DNA of 18,172 bases from an uncultured Leptotrichia sp. (lineage in GTDB: Bacteria > Fusobacteriota > Fusobacteriia > Fusobacteriales > Leptotrichiaceae): positions 1-18,172 of the forward strand of contig CALIJH010000049.1 in assembly GCA_938017765.1 (NCBI GenBank), in the 5' to 3' direction. Position numbers and translations under genes: made by a program. Positions 7,848 to 15,587 of the stretch are shown piece by piece. The notes below the pieces were generated by a model. That model did not search any database. It worked only from the letters and a program-made list of their open reading frames with translations, and was not told where the DNA came from. The first letter of the stretch is position 1. Every line of letters begins with the position of its first letter.

Positions 7848-8532
7848 TTAAACCTCCGTATCTTCTATCCCTTTTATTAAAGGACAGAATAGCTTTATCA
7901 TATTCTTCGGGAGTAAAATCAGGCCAGTAAACATCAGTTACATAAAATTCCGAATAAGCGATTTCCCAAAGGAGAAAATTACTTATTCTGAATTCCCCAC
8001 TTGTTCTTATTACCAATTCCGGATCAGGTATTTCAGGTCTATAAAGATATTCAGCAAACTCCGCTTCATTTATTTTTTCCTTTTTGTCCTGAATTATTTT
8101 ATTTACAGCATCAACTATTTCCTTTCTTCCTCCGTAGTTAAATGCTATATTGAAAATCAGTGTTTCACAGTCTGCCAGATATTTTTCAGTTTCTCCGATT
8201 TTTTTTAGCAATTTTTCAGAAATATTTTCTTTCGTTCCGCTGACTAACAGCTTAATCCCTTGTTTTTTCAAAGTTTTCTTTTTACCGTCAAGATATTTTG
8301 AGAATAATTCCATTAGTCCGTTCACTTCTTTTTCGGGTCTTTTCCAGTTTTCAGTGGAAAAAGCATAGACAGTCAGATATTTTACTCCTATTTTTATTGA
8401 GTGTTCTATCACTTTTTCAAGGGTAGCTGCTCCCTGTCTGTGTCCTTCGAGTCTTATTTTACCTCTTTCTTTTGCCCAGCGTCCATTTCCGTCCATTATT
8501 ATGGCTACGTGTTTAGGTATTGTCAGTTCCAT
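7837..8532 (-). CDS. uppS: Undecaprenyl diphosphate synthase (cis-prenyltransferase)
   Basis: This enzyme condenses IPP units onto farnesyl diphosphate to give C55 undecaprenyl diphosphate, the lipid carrier for peptidoglycan and other wall polymers. The 231-residue protein shows the family core MDGNGRWA (13-20) with catalytic Asp14, the YAFSTENW segment, FNYGGR, and the C-terminal RTSGEFRISNF and WPDF motifs. The ATG at 8532 has GAGGGG six nt upstream; a longer form from a TTG at 8547 places that ribosome site inside the coding region and is less likely. It is first in the unit and uses the product of the last four genes. It diverges from nadR across about 160 nt. Confidence 0.96.
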   Translation of the reverse strand: MELTIPKHVAIIMDGNGRWAKERGKIRLEGHRQGAATLEKVIEHSIKIGVKYLTVYAFSTENWKRPEKEVNGLMELFSKYLDGKKKTLKKQGIKLLVSGTKENISEKLLKKIGETEKYLADCETLIFNIAFNYGGRKEIVDAVNKIIQDKKEKINEAEFAEYLYRPEIPDPELVIRTSGEFRISNFLLWEIAYSEFYVTDVYWPDFTPEEYDKAILSFNKRDRRYGGLNAK

Positions 8533-8577
8533 TATTATTCCCCTCAATGAAAATATTTTTTTATTGCAATTTTTTAT

Positions 8578-8606
8578 ATTTTACCATATTTTTCAGTTTT
8601 TTTAAA
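8578..8606 (-). promoter_or_regulatory. Candidate promoter for the uppS-fni unit
   Basis: The minus strand carries TTTAAA (8606-8601) and TAAAAT (8583-8578) with 17-nt spacing, which would place the transcript start about 40 nt ahead of the uppS ATG. Both boxes are imperfect and the region is very AT-rich, so position rather than sequence supports it. It is the only gap upstream of uppS where the long unit could start. Confidence 0.35.
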
Positions 8607-8626
8607 AATCTTTTTTCAAGTAAAAT

Positions 8627-8656
8627 TTGTTATTTCAAAATTTTATATGATATAAT
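8627..8656 (+). promoter_or_regulatory. Extended -10 promoter for nadR
   Basis: A perfect TATAAT (8651-8656) is preceded by TG at the extended -10 position (TGATATAAT), with TTGTTA (8627-8632, four of six matches to consensus) at 18-nt spacing. The start point would be about 34 nt upstream of nadR, whose ATG follows an AAGGA site at 8682-8686. This is the best-formed promoter in the window. Confidence 0.7.
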
Positions 8657-8696
8657 TAATATGAATAACCAATTTGATTACAAGGATGTGAAATAA

Positions 8697-9785
8697 ATGA
8701 AAATAGGAATTGTTGTCGGCAGATTTTTACCTCTGCATATAGGACATGTAAATCTTATACAGAGAGCGAGCGGATTAGTAGATAAAGTTTATGTTGTAGT
8801 TTCCTATTCGGACAAAGGGGATAATGAAATGATTTCCAACTCCCGTTTTATAAAGCCGATTACTCCAAAAGACAGACTTAGATTTGTAAAACAGACTTTT
8901 AAAAATCAGAACAATATTTTTTCCTTTCTGTTCGATGAAAGCGGCTGTCCTCCTTTTCCTGAAGGTTGGGAAAAATGGTCGGCTCTCCTAAAGAAAGAAA
9001 TTGAAGTGAGAGAGCCTGATTTGGACTGGGAAAATGATGTTCTTTTTATAAGTAACAGAAAAGATGACACAAAATACAACCTGAAATATTTCAATTCCGA
9101 AACAAAATCCATTGACCCTGAATATATCGAATATCCCGTAAACTCATGGGAAATACGAGAAAATCCAAGTAAATACTGGGAATATCTGCCTCGGGAAGTG
9201 AGGGAACATCTGATACCTATCATCACCATATGTGGCGGAGAAAGCAGCGGAAAAAGCATAATGATAGATAAACTGGCAAATGTTTTCAATACTTCGTCCG
9301 CTTGGGAATACGGACGTGAATATGTCTTTGAAAAACTTGGCGGCGATGAGGACTCCCTGCAATACTCGGATTATGAAAAAATCGTGTTCGGACATCAGTC
9401 CAACGTGCTGTATGCCGCAAGAAATGCCAACAAATTTGCCTTAATAGATACCGACTATATAACTACGCTGGCTTTTTGCCTGACTTATGAAAAAAGAGAT
9501 AATCCTATTATAAGAGAATTTGTGCAAAATTACAGATTTGATTTGACGATACTTTTAGAAAATAATGTAAAATGGGTAAATGACGGGCTACGTTCCATAG
9601 GGCAGACCGAAAGAAGGCAGAAATTCCAAGCTCTTCTGAAAGAATTATACAAAGAATATAATATCCCTTATATCATTGTAAAATCTGATAATTACGAGAA
9701 AAGATACCTCGCCTGCAAAGAAATAATAAAAGCTTATTTGGACGGAAAGGATAATCTTCAGGAAATCGCCGACAGTTTTATATAA
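8697..9785 (+). CDS. nadR: NadR-type NMN adenylyltransferase / ribosylnicotinamide kinase
   Basis: This bifunctional NAD salvage enzyme has an N-terminal nucleotidyltransferase domain that joins NMN and ATP to NAD and a C-terminal kinase domain that phosphorylates nicotinamide riboside. The 362-residue protein begins directly with the nucleotidyltransferase signature GRFLPLHIGH (8-17). The second signature block, WEIRENPSKYWEYLP (151-165), closes that domain, and a Walker A loop GGESSGKS (180-187) opens the kinase domain. The N-terminal helix-turn-helix that makes enteric NadR a repressor is absent, so a regulatory role is not expected. It is the only plus-strand gene, has its own promoter, and ends at a terminator shared with the converging cobalamin cluster. 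Confidence 0.92.
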   Translation: MKIGIVVGRFLPLHIGHVNLIQRASGLVDKVYVVVSYSDKGDNEMISNSRFIKPITPKDRLRFVKQTFKNQNNIFSFLFDESGCPPFPEGWEKWSALLKKEIEVREPDLDWENDVLFISNRKDDTKYNLKYFNSETKSIDPEYIEYPVNSWEIRENPSKYWEYLPREVREHLIPIITICGGESSGKSIMIDKLANVFNTSSAWEYGREYVFEKLGGDEDSLQYSDYEKIVFGHQSNVLYAARNANKFALIDTDYITTLAFCLTYEKRDNPIIREFVQNYRFDLTILLENNVKWVNDGLRSIGQTERRQKFQALLKELYKEYNIPYIIVKSDNYEKRYLACKEIIKAYLDGKDNLQEIADSFI

Positions 9786-9867
9786 TAAAAATCATAGACT
9801 TATAACTGATTATCTTGGACTTATTTCGGCTCTATTTAATTTAAGTATCAAACGGCTTTATTATAAA

Positions 9868-9928
9868 AAGGGCTGTCTTAAAAATTAAAAAATAAAAATA
9901 GATTTTTTTTAAGACAGCCCTTATTTTT
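9868..9928. terminator. Bidirectional intrinsic terminator between nadR and cobJ
   Basis: A 17-bp perfect stem (9868-9884 paired with 9906-9922, core AAGGGCTGTCTTA) is followed by ATTTTT on the plus strand and by T-rich sequence on the minus strand. It serves the converging nadR and cobJ transcripts; the trailing T run touches the cobJ stop codon at 9927. The loop is 21 nt, A/T-rich. The arm resembles the one at 34-57. Confidence 0.85.
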
Positions 9929-10670
9929 AATATTCGTATTTTTTGCTGTAACCTCTCGGAGTTATGATTTTTCCGTTTTTAACAAAAGTATTTGAATTTC
10001 CTATTATTACTATTGTCAGCATATCGATTTCGTGATTAAGCATTTCGTCCAATGTCGTTACGACGTATTTTTCATCTTCCCTGCCTGCATTTTTCACTAT
10101 TGCTACAGGTGTCGAAGCAGGTTTATACTTCAGCATAATTTCCCTTGCTTCCTCTATTTGTGTAACTCTTCCTCTACTTTTCGGATTGTACAGACTCATT
10201 ACAAAGTCAGCTTCCGCAGCTAATTCTATTCTCTTTTTGATTAATTCCCAATCAGTCAGCAGATTACTCAAACTTATTGTCGCATAATCGTGCATTACAG
10301 GAGCTCCCGCGATAGCCGCAGCAGCATTGGTAGCCGTAACTCCCGGTATGATTTCGACTTCTACATCGTCAGTAGCAACTTCAAGCATAATTCCTGCCAT
10401 TCCATATACCCCTGCGTCTCCACTGCTTATAAGACTGACATTTTTACCGTTTTTTGCCATTTCCAGCACTTCGATACATCTGTCCACTTCTTTTGTCATT
10501 ACAGAGCTTTTTATTTCCTTGTCGGGATAGTATTCTTTTATTAAATCCACATAAGTCTTGTATCCTACTATAATATCACTTTTCCCCATTGCTTCATAAG
10601 CTTTGAAAGTCATATCTTCCTTTTTTCCCGGTCCTATTCCCACTACGTAAATTTTTCCTGTTTTATTCAT
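9927..10670 (-). CDS. cobJ: Precorrin-3B C17-methyltransferase (CbiH/CobJ)
   Basis: This enzyme methylates C17 and drives ring contraction on the way to the corrin; in the anaerobic route it acts on cobalt-factor III. The 247-residue protein has the tetrapyrrole (SUMT-type) methyltransferase fold: GIGPGKKEDMT (11-21), SSGDAGVYGM (82-91), IPGVTA (108-113) and the subfamily motif LYNPKSR (160-166). The last motif, with HDYATISLSNLLTDW, distinguishes CbiH/CobJ from other methyltransferases. It overlaps cbiG by 8 nt and is last in the cluster, ending at the shared terminator. CbiJ, which often follows in related clusters, is not here. Confidence 0.93.
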   Translation of the reverse strand: MNKTGKIYVVGIGPGKKEDMTFKAYEAMGKSDIIVGYKTYVDLIKEYYPDKEIKSSVMTKEVDRCIEVLEMAKNGKNVSLISSGDAGVYGMAGIMLEVATDDVEVEIIPGVTATNAAAAIAGAPVMHDYATISLSNLLTDWELIKKRIELAAEADFVMSLYNPKSRGRVTQIEEAREIMLKYKPASTPVAIVKNAGREDEKYVVTTLDEMLNHEIDMLTIVIIGNSNTFVKNGKIITPRGYSKKYEY

Positions 10671-11685
10671 TAATTATTTCCTCCTCAAATATTGAAATTG
10701 TTATTCCTTCCAATTTTATTTTTTTTACTAAAAATTCTCCTCTTTTATTGGACGCCAGATAAGCGCAAGGCTCTGACACTCCGTATACACCTATTTCATT
10801 TTTTACAAATTCCGATTTTTCTTCTACAAGATGTTCCACTGTCAGAATATCTTCTTTGGAAATAAATTCAACAGGTATTTTTAATTCCTCAACTGCTTCC
10901 AGAAGTCCCGCTTCATCGGCTTTTACCCACGCAGAAGCAATTTTTCTTATAGAAGACATTTCAAGATTTTGTTTGTCCATTACATAATTTATTTTTTCTA
11001 TTATTTTTTCTTTGGAAATCCCTCTTCGGCAGCCTATTCCAAGTATAATATTCTGCGGGATAACTTTTGACACCTCAATAGTTTTCCTGTTTGATATAAT
11101 TATAGCTCCCGAGCTGCTTTCATTCACGTCCACTATATTTTTAGGAAGATGAAGACTTATCTTCTCTTCATTTACTATTAATGAAGTTACTCTGCCCGCC
11201 GTTTTCAAATCAGCAAGTTTGCCCTTTATCTTTTTGGAAATCATATCCACGGCGATTTTCCCGCTTACATCAGTTGCCGTCGTAATAACAGGCAGTGCAT
11301 TTACAGCTGCTGCAACTCTTTCACATTCATTATTTGCTCCACCTAAATGACCTGACAAAAGCGAAATCACAAAATTTGCTTCTTCATCGATTACAAGAAC
11401 GGCAGGGTCTACATCTTTTGACTTCAGTTTCCCGTCAATCATTCTTATTACTATTCCCGTTGCCATTATAAATATATGGACGGAATATTTGTTAAACGTA
11501 TCGGCTATCGTTTCAGCCAATCTTCCGTTTATTTTTATTATATTTTTTTCTTTCTCATTTTCACAGTGCAGCAAATCATATACTTTCGCGGAAACATAAA
11601 TATCCAAGTCCTTATACAGCTTTTCGGCTATTTCAAGGGCAATGCCGTATCCGCTTTTACTCACACAGTAAATTGCAGCTTTCAT
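10663..11685 (-). CDS. cbiG: Cobalt-precorrin-5A hydrolase
   Basis: This enzyme opens the delta-lactone of cobalt-precorrin-5A, releasing acetaldehyde; it is a hallmark of the anaerobic cobalamin route. The 340-residue protein has the N-terminal region with IFIMATGIVIRMI (71-83), the central SGHLGGAN (111-118), and a C-terminal domain with ILGIGCRRG (214-222). It starts on the ATGA overlapping the cobM stop (4 nt), which implies tight coupling, and overlaps cobJ by 8 nt. Length and domain order are normal, with no sign of the CbiG-CbiH fusion seen in some genomes. Confidence 0.93.
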   Translation of the reverse strand: MKAAIYCVSKSGYGIALEIAEKLYKDLDIYVSAKVYDLLHCENEKEKNIIKINGRLAETIADTFNKYSVHIFIMATGIVIRMIDGKLKSKDVDPAVLVIDEEANFVISLLSGHLGGANNECERVAAAVNALPVITTATDVSGKIAVDMISKKIKGKLADLKTAGRVTSLIVNEEKISLHLPKNIVDVNESSSGAIIISNRKTIEVSKVIPQNIILGIGCRRGISKEKIIEKINYVMDKQNLEMSSIRKIASAWVKADEAGLLEAVEELKIPVEFISKEDILTVEHLVEEKSEFVKNEIGVYGVSEPCAYLASNKRGEFLVKKIKLEGITISIFEEEIINE

Positions 11686-12443
11686 TCTTTTATACCCTTT
11701 CTGTATTCATGAGTAAATGTTTTATCATAAAGTTTGGATTTTGAATATTCATTTCCCATAAAGTTTCCTACTAAAATCTGTGCAGTTTTTGTAATTTTTT
11801 CTTTTTTGACGATTTCTTCAATATTTCCCAATGTTCCCATTGCTATTTTCTGGTCTTTCCATGACGCCTTCTGAACAATGGCAATCGGTGTACTCTCATC
11901 ATAATGTTTCAGCAATTTCTTTACAACTTTGTCTATCATCTGTACCGACAAGAATATTGCCATGGAACATTTATGTGAAGCAAGGCTTTCCAGACTTTCA
12001 GTTTCGGGAACAGGTGTTCTTCCCTCAAGTCTTGTACATATTACAGTCTGACTCACATCGGGCAGTGTAAATTCTTTTTTTATCGCCGCTGCTGCTGCCA
12101 CAAAAGAACTCACTCCCGGTATTACTTCATATTCGATACCGTGTTCATCAAGGACGTCCATCTGTTCTCTTATCGCCCCGTAAATACTCGGGTCTCCTGT
12201 ATGAACTCTTGCCACGAGTTTTCCTGCTTTCTGAGCTGTTACTGTAACTTCCATTACTTCGTCGAGGTTCATCGAAGCGGAATTATAAATTTCAGCCCCC
12301 TCTTTATGACAATTTATGATTTCCCGATTTACCAGAGAGCCTGCATATATTATTACATCTGCTTTTTCAACAATTTTTTTACCTTTTACCGTAATCAGTT
12401 CAGGGTCTCCCGGTCCTGCCCCTATAAAATAAACCTTTTCCAT
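11682..12443 (-). CDS. cobM: Precorrin-4 C11-methyltransferase (CbiF/CobM)
   Basis: This SAM-dependent methyltransferase acts on C11 of (cobalt-)precorrin-4, one step after CbiH and before CbiG. The 253-residue protein has the N-terminal GAGPGDPELIT (8-18), the HTGDPSIYGA loop (81-90), and IPGVSS with the CbiF-typical SQTVICTRLEGRTPVP. It starts 22 nt inside the 3' end of cobI with AAAGGA upstream, and shares an ATGA overlap with cbiG. Genes on either side catalyse neighbouring steps. Confidence 0.95.
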   Translation of the reverse strand: MEKVYFIGAGPGDPELITVKGKKIVEKADVIIYAGSLVNREIINCHKEGAEIYNSASMNLDEVMEVTVTAQKAGKLVARVHTGDPSIYGAIREQMDVLDEHGIEYEVIPGVSSFVAAAAAIKKEFTLPDVSQTVICTRLEGRTPVPETESLESLASHKCSMAIFLSVQMIDKVVKKLLKHYDESTPIAIVQKASWKDQKIAMGTLGNIEEIVKKEKITKTAQILVGNFMGNEYSKSKLYDKTFTHEYRKGIKE

Positions 12444-13147
12444 TGACTTATTCCTTTCTTTTTGAGTATTAATGTTGAAAAATAATGCACGCTGTCAAGT
12501 TTTTCAATGTCTGTGTATATTTCTTCATTGTCTTTTCCGCAGTTGGAAATGATTATTATATTTTCAGTATTTCCTGTATTTATGATAGCCTGTTTCAGTT
12601 TGTCAAGGTCTCTGCTTATTTTCATGAAAACGATATTATCGTTATTTTCTATTTCTTTCTGAATATCAGTTTTCTTGTTGACAGAAATCACTTTCAAATC
12701 TTCATCACCGACCATTAGTGGAATATTCAGCCTTGCAGCCATACTGTTATAGGAGTTTATCCCTGCTATCGTTTCCACTTCTGTTTCAGGCAGGATATGC
12801 TCCAGTACATAAGTATAAGTGCTATATGTCATCGGATCCCCTATTGTCAGAAATGCCACATTTTTCCCCTCTGAAAGTAATCTGTTTATAATATCGGCAT
12901 TATTTTTTCTGAAAACTTTTCTCGCTTCGAGATCCTTCACCATGGGAAATTCCATAAAAATCTGTTCAATTCCTTCTTTGACATAGTCTTTTACGATTTC
13001 AAAAGCTGTACTTCCTTCGCCTGTTTTTGCTTCGGGCAATATGACGACATCGACTTTTTCGAGTCTTTTCACAGCTTTTAGAGTAATATTTTCCTTATCT
13101 CCCACTCCTACTCCGATACCGTAAAACTTTCCTGATTTATTAGTCAT
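12422..13147 (-). CDS. cobI: Precorrin-2 C20-methyltransferase (CbiL/CobI)
   Basis: This enzyme adds the C20 methyl to (cobalt-)precorrin-2/factor II, the first dedicated corrin methylation. The 241-residue protein has the CbiL-type start GIGVGVGDKENITLKA (10-25), IGDPMTYSTY (102-111), and a tetrapyrrole methyltransferase fold overall. The ATG at 13147 has AAAGGA about five nt upstream. It lies 42 nt after cbiT and overlaps cobM by 22 nt. Confidence 0.93.
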   Translation of the reverse strand: MTNKSGKFYGIGVGVGDKENITLKAVKRLEKVDVVILPEAKTGEGSTAFEIVKDYVKEGIEQIFMEFPMVKDLEARKVFRKNNADIINRLLSEGKNVAFLTIGDPMTYSTYTYVLEHILPETEVETIAGINSYNSMAARLNIPLMVGDEDLKVISVNKKTDIQKEIENNDNIVFMKISRDLDKLKQAIINTGNTENIIIISNCGKDNEEIYTDIEKLDSVHYFSTLILKKKGISQWKRFIL

Positions 13148-13189
13148 TATTTTCCTTTCCGTAATTTTTTTTACTGTTAAATTATAAAT

Positions 13190-13759
13190 CTATTTTCTTG
13201 CCGTTATCACATAAATGGGATTTTCAGCCATCATCATATTAAAATCCTTTATTTTTCTATTTTTACTTACTATTACCTGACATATATCGGTATCTCTGAA
13301 ATTCAGTTTTTTCAGATATTCCATTGTTTTAAATACATTTTCCAGAACAATGAAATTCAACACGAGAATACCTTTTTCTTTCAGATTATCATAAGAATAC
13401 TGTATTATCTCCTCTAAATTTCCTCCCGAGCCTCCTATAAATATTTTATCAAACTTCATTTTTAAATCTTTCAGGTCATTAGGAGCTTCACCTTTTATCA
13501 ATGTTATATTTTTCAGCTTAAATTTTTCTATGTTCTGTTTTATAATCTCATAAGCATCATCTTTCATTTCAATGGTGTAGACATGACCATTTTTGGCAAA
13601 TCTCGCCATTTCCATAGTTATCGTTCCGGTACCTCCGCCTATATCAAGACATATGTCATTATCATTCATCTCAAGCTTTGCAACACTGACCGCACGGATT
13701 TCTTCTTTTGTCATCGGTGCATTTCCTTTTACATATTCCTCATCCTTTATGTGATACAT
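13190..13759 (-). CDS. cbiT: Cobalt-precorrin-6B C15-methyltransferase (decarboxylating)
   Basis: This enzyme methylates C15 and removes the C12 acetate carboxyl; in aerobic organisms this activity is the C-terminal half of CobL. The 189-residue protein is a Rossmann-type SAM methyltransferase, unlike the other methylases here. It shows the CbiT N-terminus with NAPMTKEEIRA (13-23), motif I DIGGGTGTITME (39-50), and IFIGGSGG (about 106-113). It has an AAAGGG site and restarts the cobalamin block after three unrelated genes. A possible -10 (TATAAA, 13791-13786) lies upstream with only a weak -35, so it may have its own promoter or depend on read-through from tfoX. Confidence 0.94.
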   Translation of the reverse strand: MYHIKDEEYVKGNAPMTKEEIRAVSVAKLEMNDNDICLDIGGGTGTITMEMARFAKNGHVYTIEMKDDAYEIIKQNIEKFKLKNITLIKGEAPNDLKDLKMKFDKIFIGGSGGNLEEIIQYSYDNLKEKGILVLNFIVLENVFKTMEYLKKLNFRDTDICQVIVSKNRKIKDFNMMMAENPIYVITARK

Positions 13760-13826
13760 TTTTTCCCTTTCCTTTTCTGACTATGTTTATAATAAAACCG
13801 TTCCAAAACTAAATTTAAAAGCCTTG

Positions 13827-14147
13827 TTATTTCTTCTTTTTTATTTTCGGGGCAGGCAATTCCTCATACATTGCTTCAAAAAGTTCCGCTAAAAATTCCT
13901 TGTTTTCAACATCATCAATGAGCAGCATTTCTTTTGCTCCTGCATACGGAATTTCAAAAAAAGCATTAGGCATAAGTTTTTTAGCTGATTTTACAGGCTT
14001 TATAAGAAATCTGTCATCATAAATTCCCCCGATAATTTTTCCTTTATAATAGAGAATGTATTCTCCCATCATCGCCCTATGACTAATATTATCCAATTCC
14101 GATAGTTGTTCCAATACAAAATTTAAATATTCTTTGCTTGACGCCAT
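13827..14147 (-). CDS. TfoX N-terminal domain family protein
   Basis: This 106-residue protein matches the TfoX N-terminal family: a helical start (SSKEYLNFVLEQL), then RAMMGEYILYYKGKIIGGIYDDRFLIKP and EMLLIDDVENKEFLAELFEAMYEELP as separate blocks, ending in a lysine-rich tail. Family members include part of the competence regulator TfoX/Sxy, but most stand-alone single-domain versions have no known function, and there is no evidence of a competence role here. The ATG at 14147 has GGAGG six nt upstream. It is the third of three genes lodged between cbiE and cbiT. Confidence 0.8.
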   Translation of the reverse strand: MASSKEYLNFVLEQLSELDNISHRAMMGEYILYYKGKIIGGIYDDRFLIKPVKSAKKLMPNAFFEIPYAGAKEMLLIDDVENKEFLAELFEAMYEELPAPKIKKKK

Positions 14148-14256
14148 AACCTTCCTCCCTGTTTTATTTTATTATTTTCTATATGTTTATCTCATTTAAA
14201 TTTACCAACTATCTGTAAATAAGCATTTTTCTTATATCCATACTCAATTCCCTTGT

Positions 14257-15009
14257 TTAAGTAGTCTTTACCTGTTCGACACTTTTTATCGCCGAAAGAG
14301 AAACAATTACATCAGATATATTTATCACTTTATCTTCTACACTGACCGTAAAAAATGCAGTATCCTCAATACGATATTTATCTACCTGAGTTATTCTTAT
14401 CAATTTTCTGCTAAATACTTCATATACTTGAATAATTCCCTTTTCATAATCACTTTCACTTAAAAATTTCACTTCAAAATTCAATAATACTGTTTTTTTC
14501 ACAATTTTGGATTCAAATTTCTTGAAAAAGACTAATATAAGAAACATAAATACTATTGCAGGTATAGCAAGGTTATAAAATCCCCAGCCTATTCCCAGTC
14601 CTGCACAGCCTGTTGCCCATATTCCCGCAGCGGTAGTCATCCCTCCAATAGTTTCCCCTTTTTCTTTCATTATGCTTCCTGCACCTAAAAATCCTATTCC
14701 GCTTACAACCTGAGCCCCAAGCCTTCCCAAATCAGTTTTTACAACTGCCGATAATTGCAGATTTGTTCTCGCCAGTTCCAAAATATTCAGTCTTAGCTGA
14801 TCCTGCACCATAGATATAATAGCCGCACCGAAACATACCAATATATGTGTTCTAAATCCTGCGGGTTTATTGTATCTTTCCCTTGTATAACCGACTATTC
14901 CGCCAAAAACCACGGCAAGCAATAATCTGAAAAATACTACTTCGACTGTCAATGCATCAACAAAACTGTTTTTTAAAAGACCGTCCATTATTCCAAAAAA
15001 ATTATCCAT
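14257..15009 (-). CDS. MgtC/SapB family membrane protein
   Basis: This 250-residue inner-membrane protein has the MgtC/SapB domain: FRLLLAVVFGGIVGYTRER (27-45), KPAGFRTHILVCFGA (48-62), the hallmark VSGIGFLGAGSIM (102-114) and GMTTAAGIWATGCAGLGIG (123-141). A soluble C-terminal part (about 173-250) has the alternating beta pattern of the ACT-like domain seen in some members. MgtC proteins are linked to survival under low Mg2+ and to F1Fo-ATPase control in Salmonella, but most homologues have no proven role. The segment between 70 and 95 is longer than I expect between the conserved blocks. The ATG at 15009 has AAGGAGA upstream. No long Mg2+-sensing leader is apparent. Confidence 0.9.
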   Translation of the reverse strand: MDNFFGIMDGLLKNSFVDALTVEVVFFRLLLAVVFGGIVGYTRERYNKPAGFRTHILVCFGAAIISMVQDQLRLNILELARTNLQLSAVVKTDLGRLGAQVVSGIGFLGAGSIMKEKGETIGGMTTAAGIWATGCAGLGIGWGFYNLAIPAIVFMFLILVFFKKFESKIVKKTVLLNFEVKFLSESDYEKGIIQVYEVFSRKLIRITQVDKYRIEDTAFFTVSVEDKVINISDVIVSLSAIKSVEQVKTT

Positions 15010-15043
15010 TTATAATCTCCTTATATTTTCTTTTCCATATTGA

Positions 15044-15061
15044 ATTATATTGAATTTTCAA
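15044..15061 (-). promoter_or_regulatory. Candidate promoter and palindrome upstream of mgtC-like gene
   Basis: The minus strand has TATAAT (15049-15044) about 35 nt ahead of the MgtC-family start, and an inverted repeat TTGAA TT TTCAA (15050-15061) immediately upstream of it, with TTGAAT also repeated 10 nt away. No good -35 stands at normal spacing. The repeat could be an operator, or chance in AT-rich DNA. The 173-nt gap around it (15010-15182), the longest in the window, shows nothing else. Confidence 0.3.
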
Positions 15062-15182
15062 CGTTCGGTATTACAAGTATTGCAAATATTTCTGATGTTC
15101 TGATTACCGTATAAAACAATAATTTTCAAACAATATCCCTTATTTTAAAAATTTTGGTTATGAGTTCAAAAAGTCCAAACTT

Positions 15183-15545
15183 CTATAAATTTAAATTAAT
15201 GAAATCCTTTAAAGTAGGAATATGACTTAATTCAGGAATTTTATTAGCATATACTAACGTAACATTGCCATTTTTCAAATGTTTTTTTATCAATACCATA
15301 AAGTCGTTAAAATCAGAGTTTTTCTCCAATTCTTTCCCATACTTTTCAGCAAAAGTGTCGTAATTTATTTCTTCTTTATGATAAGCCTGCCGCAATTCGG
15401 CACTTGGAGTAATCGACTTTGCCCAATAATCTATTTTTGCGTTTTCTTTTTTTAGTCCTCTGGGCCAAAGTCTGTCAACCAGTATTCTATATCCATCGTT
15501 ATTTTCAGGAGTTTCATAAACCCGCTTCCATTGGAGCTTATTCAT
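15183..15545 (-). CDS. DUF488 family protein
   Basis: This 120-residue protein is of the DUF488 family, recognised by WKRVYETPENNDGYRILVDR (6-25) and the hallmark DRLWPRG (24-30), followed by WAKSITPSAELRQAYHK. Length is typical of the family. The function is unknown. The ATG at 15545 has AAGGTG seven nt upstream; an in-frame ATG at 15572 would add nine residues (MNKKRRCEN) but has no ribosome site. It begins 42 nt after cbiE and is the first of three genes that interrupt the cobalamin cluster. Confidence 0.85.
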   Translation of the reverse strand: MNKLQWKRVYETPENNDGYRILVDRLWPRGLKKENAKIDYWAKSITPSAELRQAYHKEEINYDTFAEKYGKELEKNSDFNDFMVLIKKHLKNGNVTLVYANKIPELSHIPTLKDFINLNL

Positions 15546-15587
15546 ATTTTCACACCTTCTTTTCTTATTCATCGGATTTTTTTTAAA

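Noticed and set aside
8697..8750. NadR as an autoregulatory repressor
   Set aside because: The protein begins directly at the nucleotidyltransferase signature; no helix-turn-helix domain precedes it and there is no upstream in-frame extension to hold one.
14148..14256. Ten-codon ORF and a promoter-like pair (TTGGTA with TATAGA) ahead of tfoX-like gene
   Set aside because: The ORF is too short to judge, and the boxes have 19-nt spacing and a poor -10 in AT-rich DNA.
13827..15545. The three genes between cbiE and cbiT as a mobile element
   Set aside because: No transposase, integrase or terminal repeats are visible, and the genes look native in base composition; only their position is odd.
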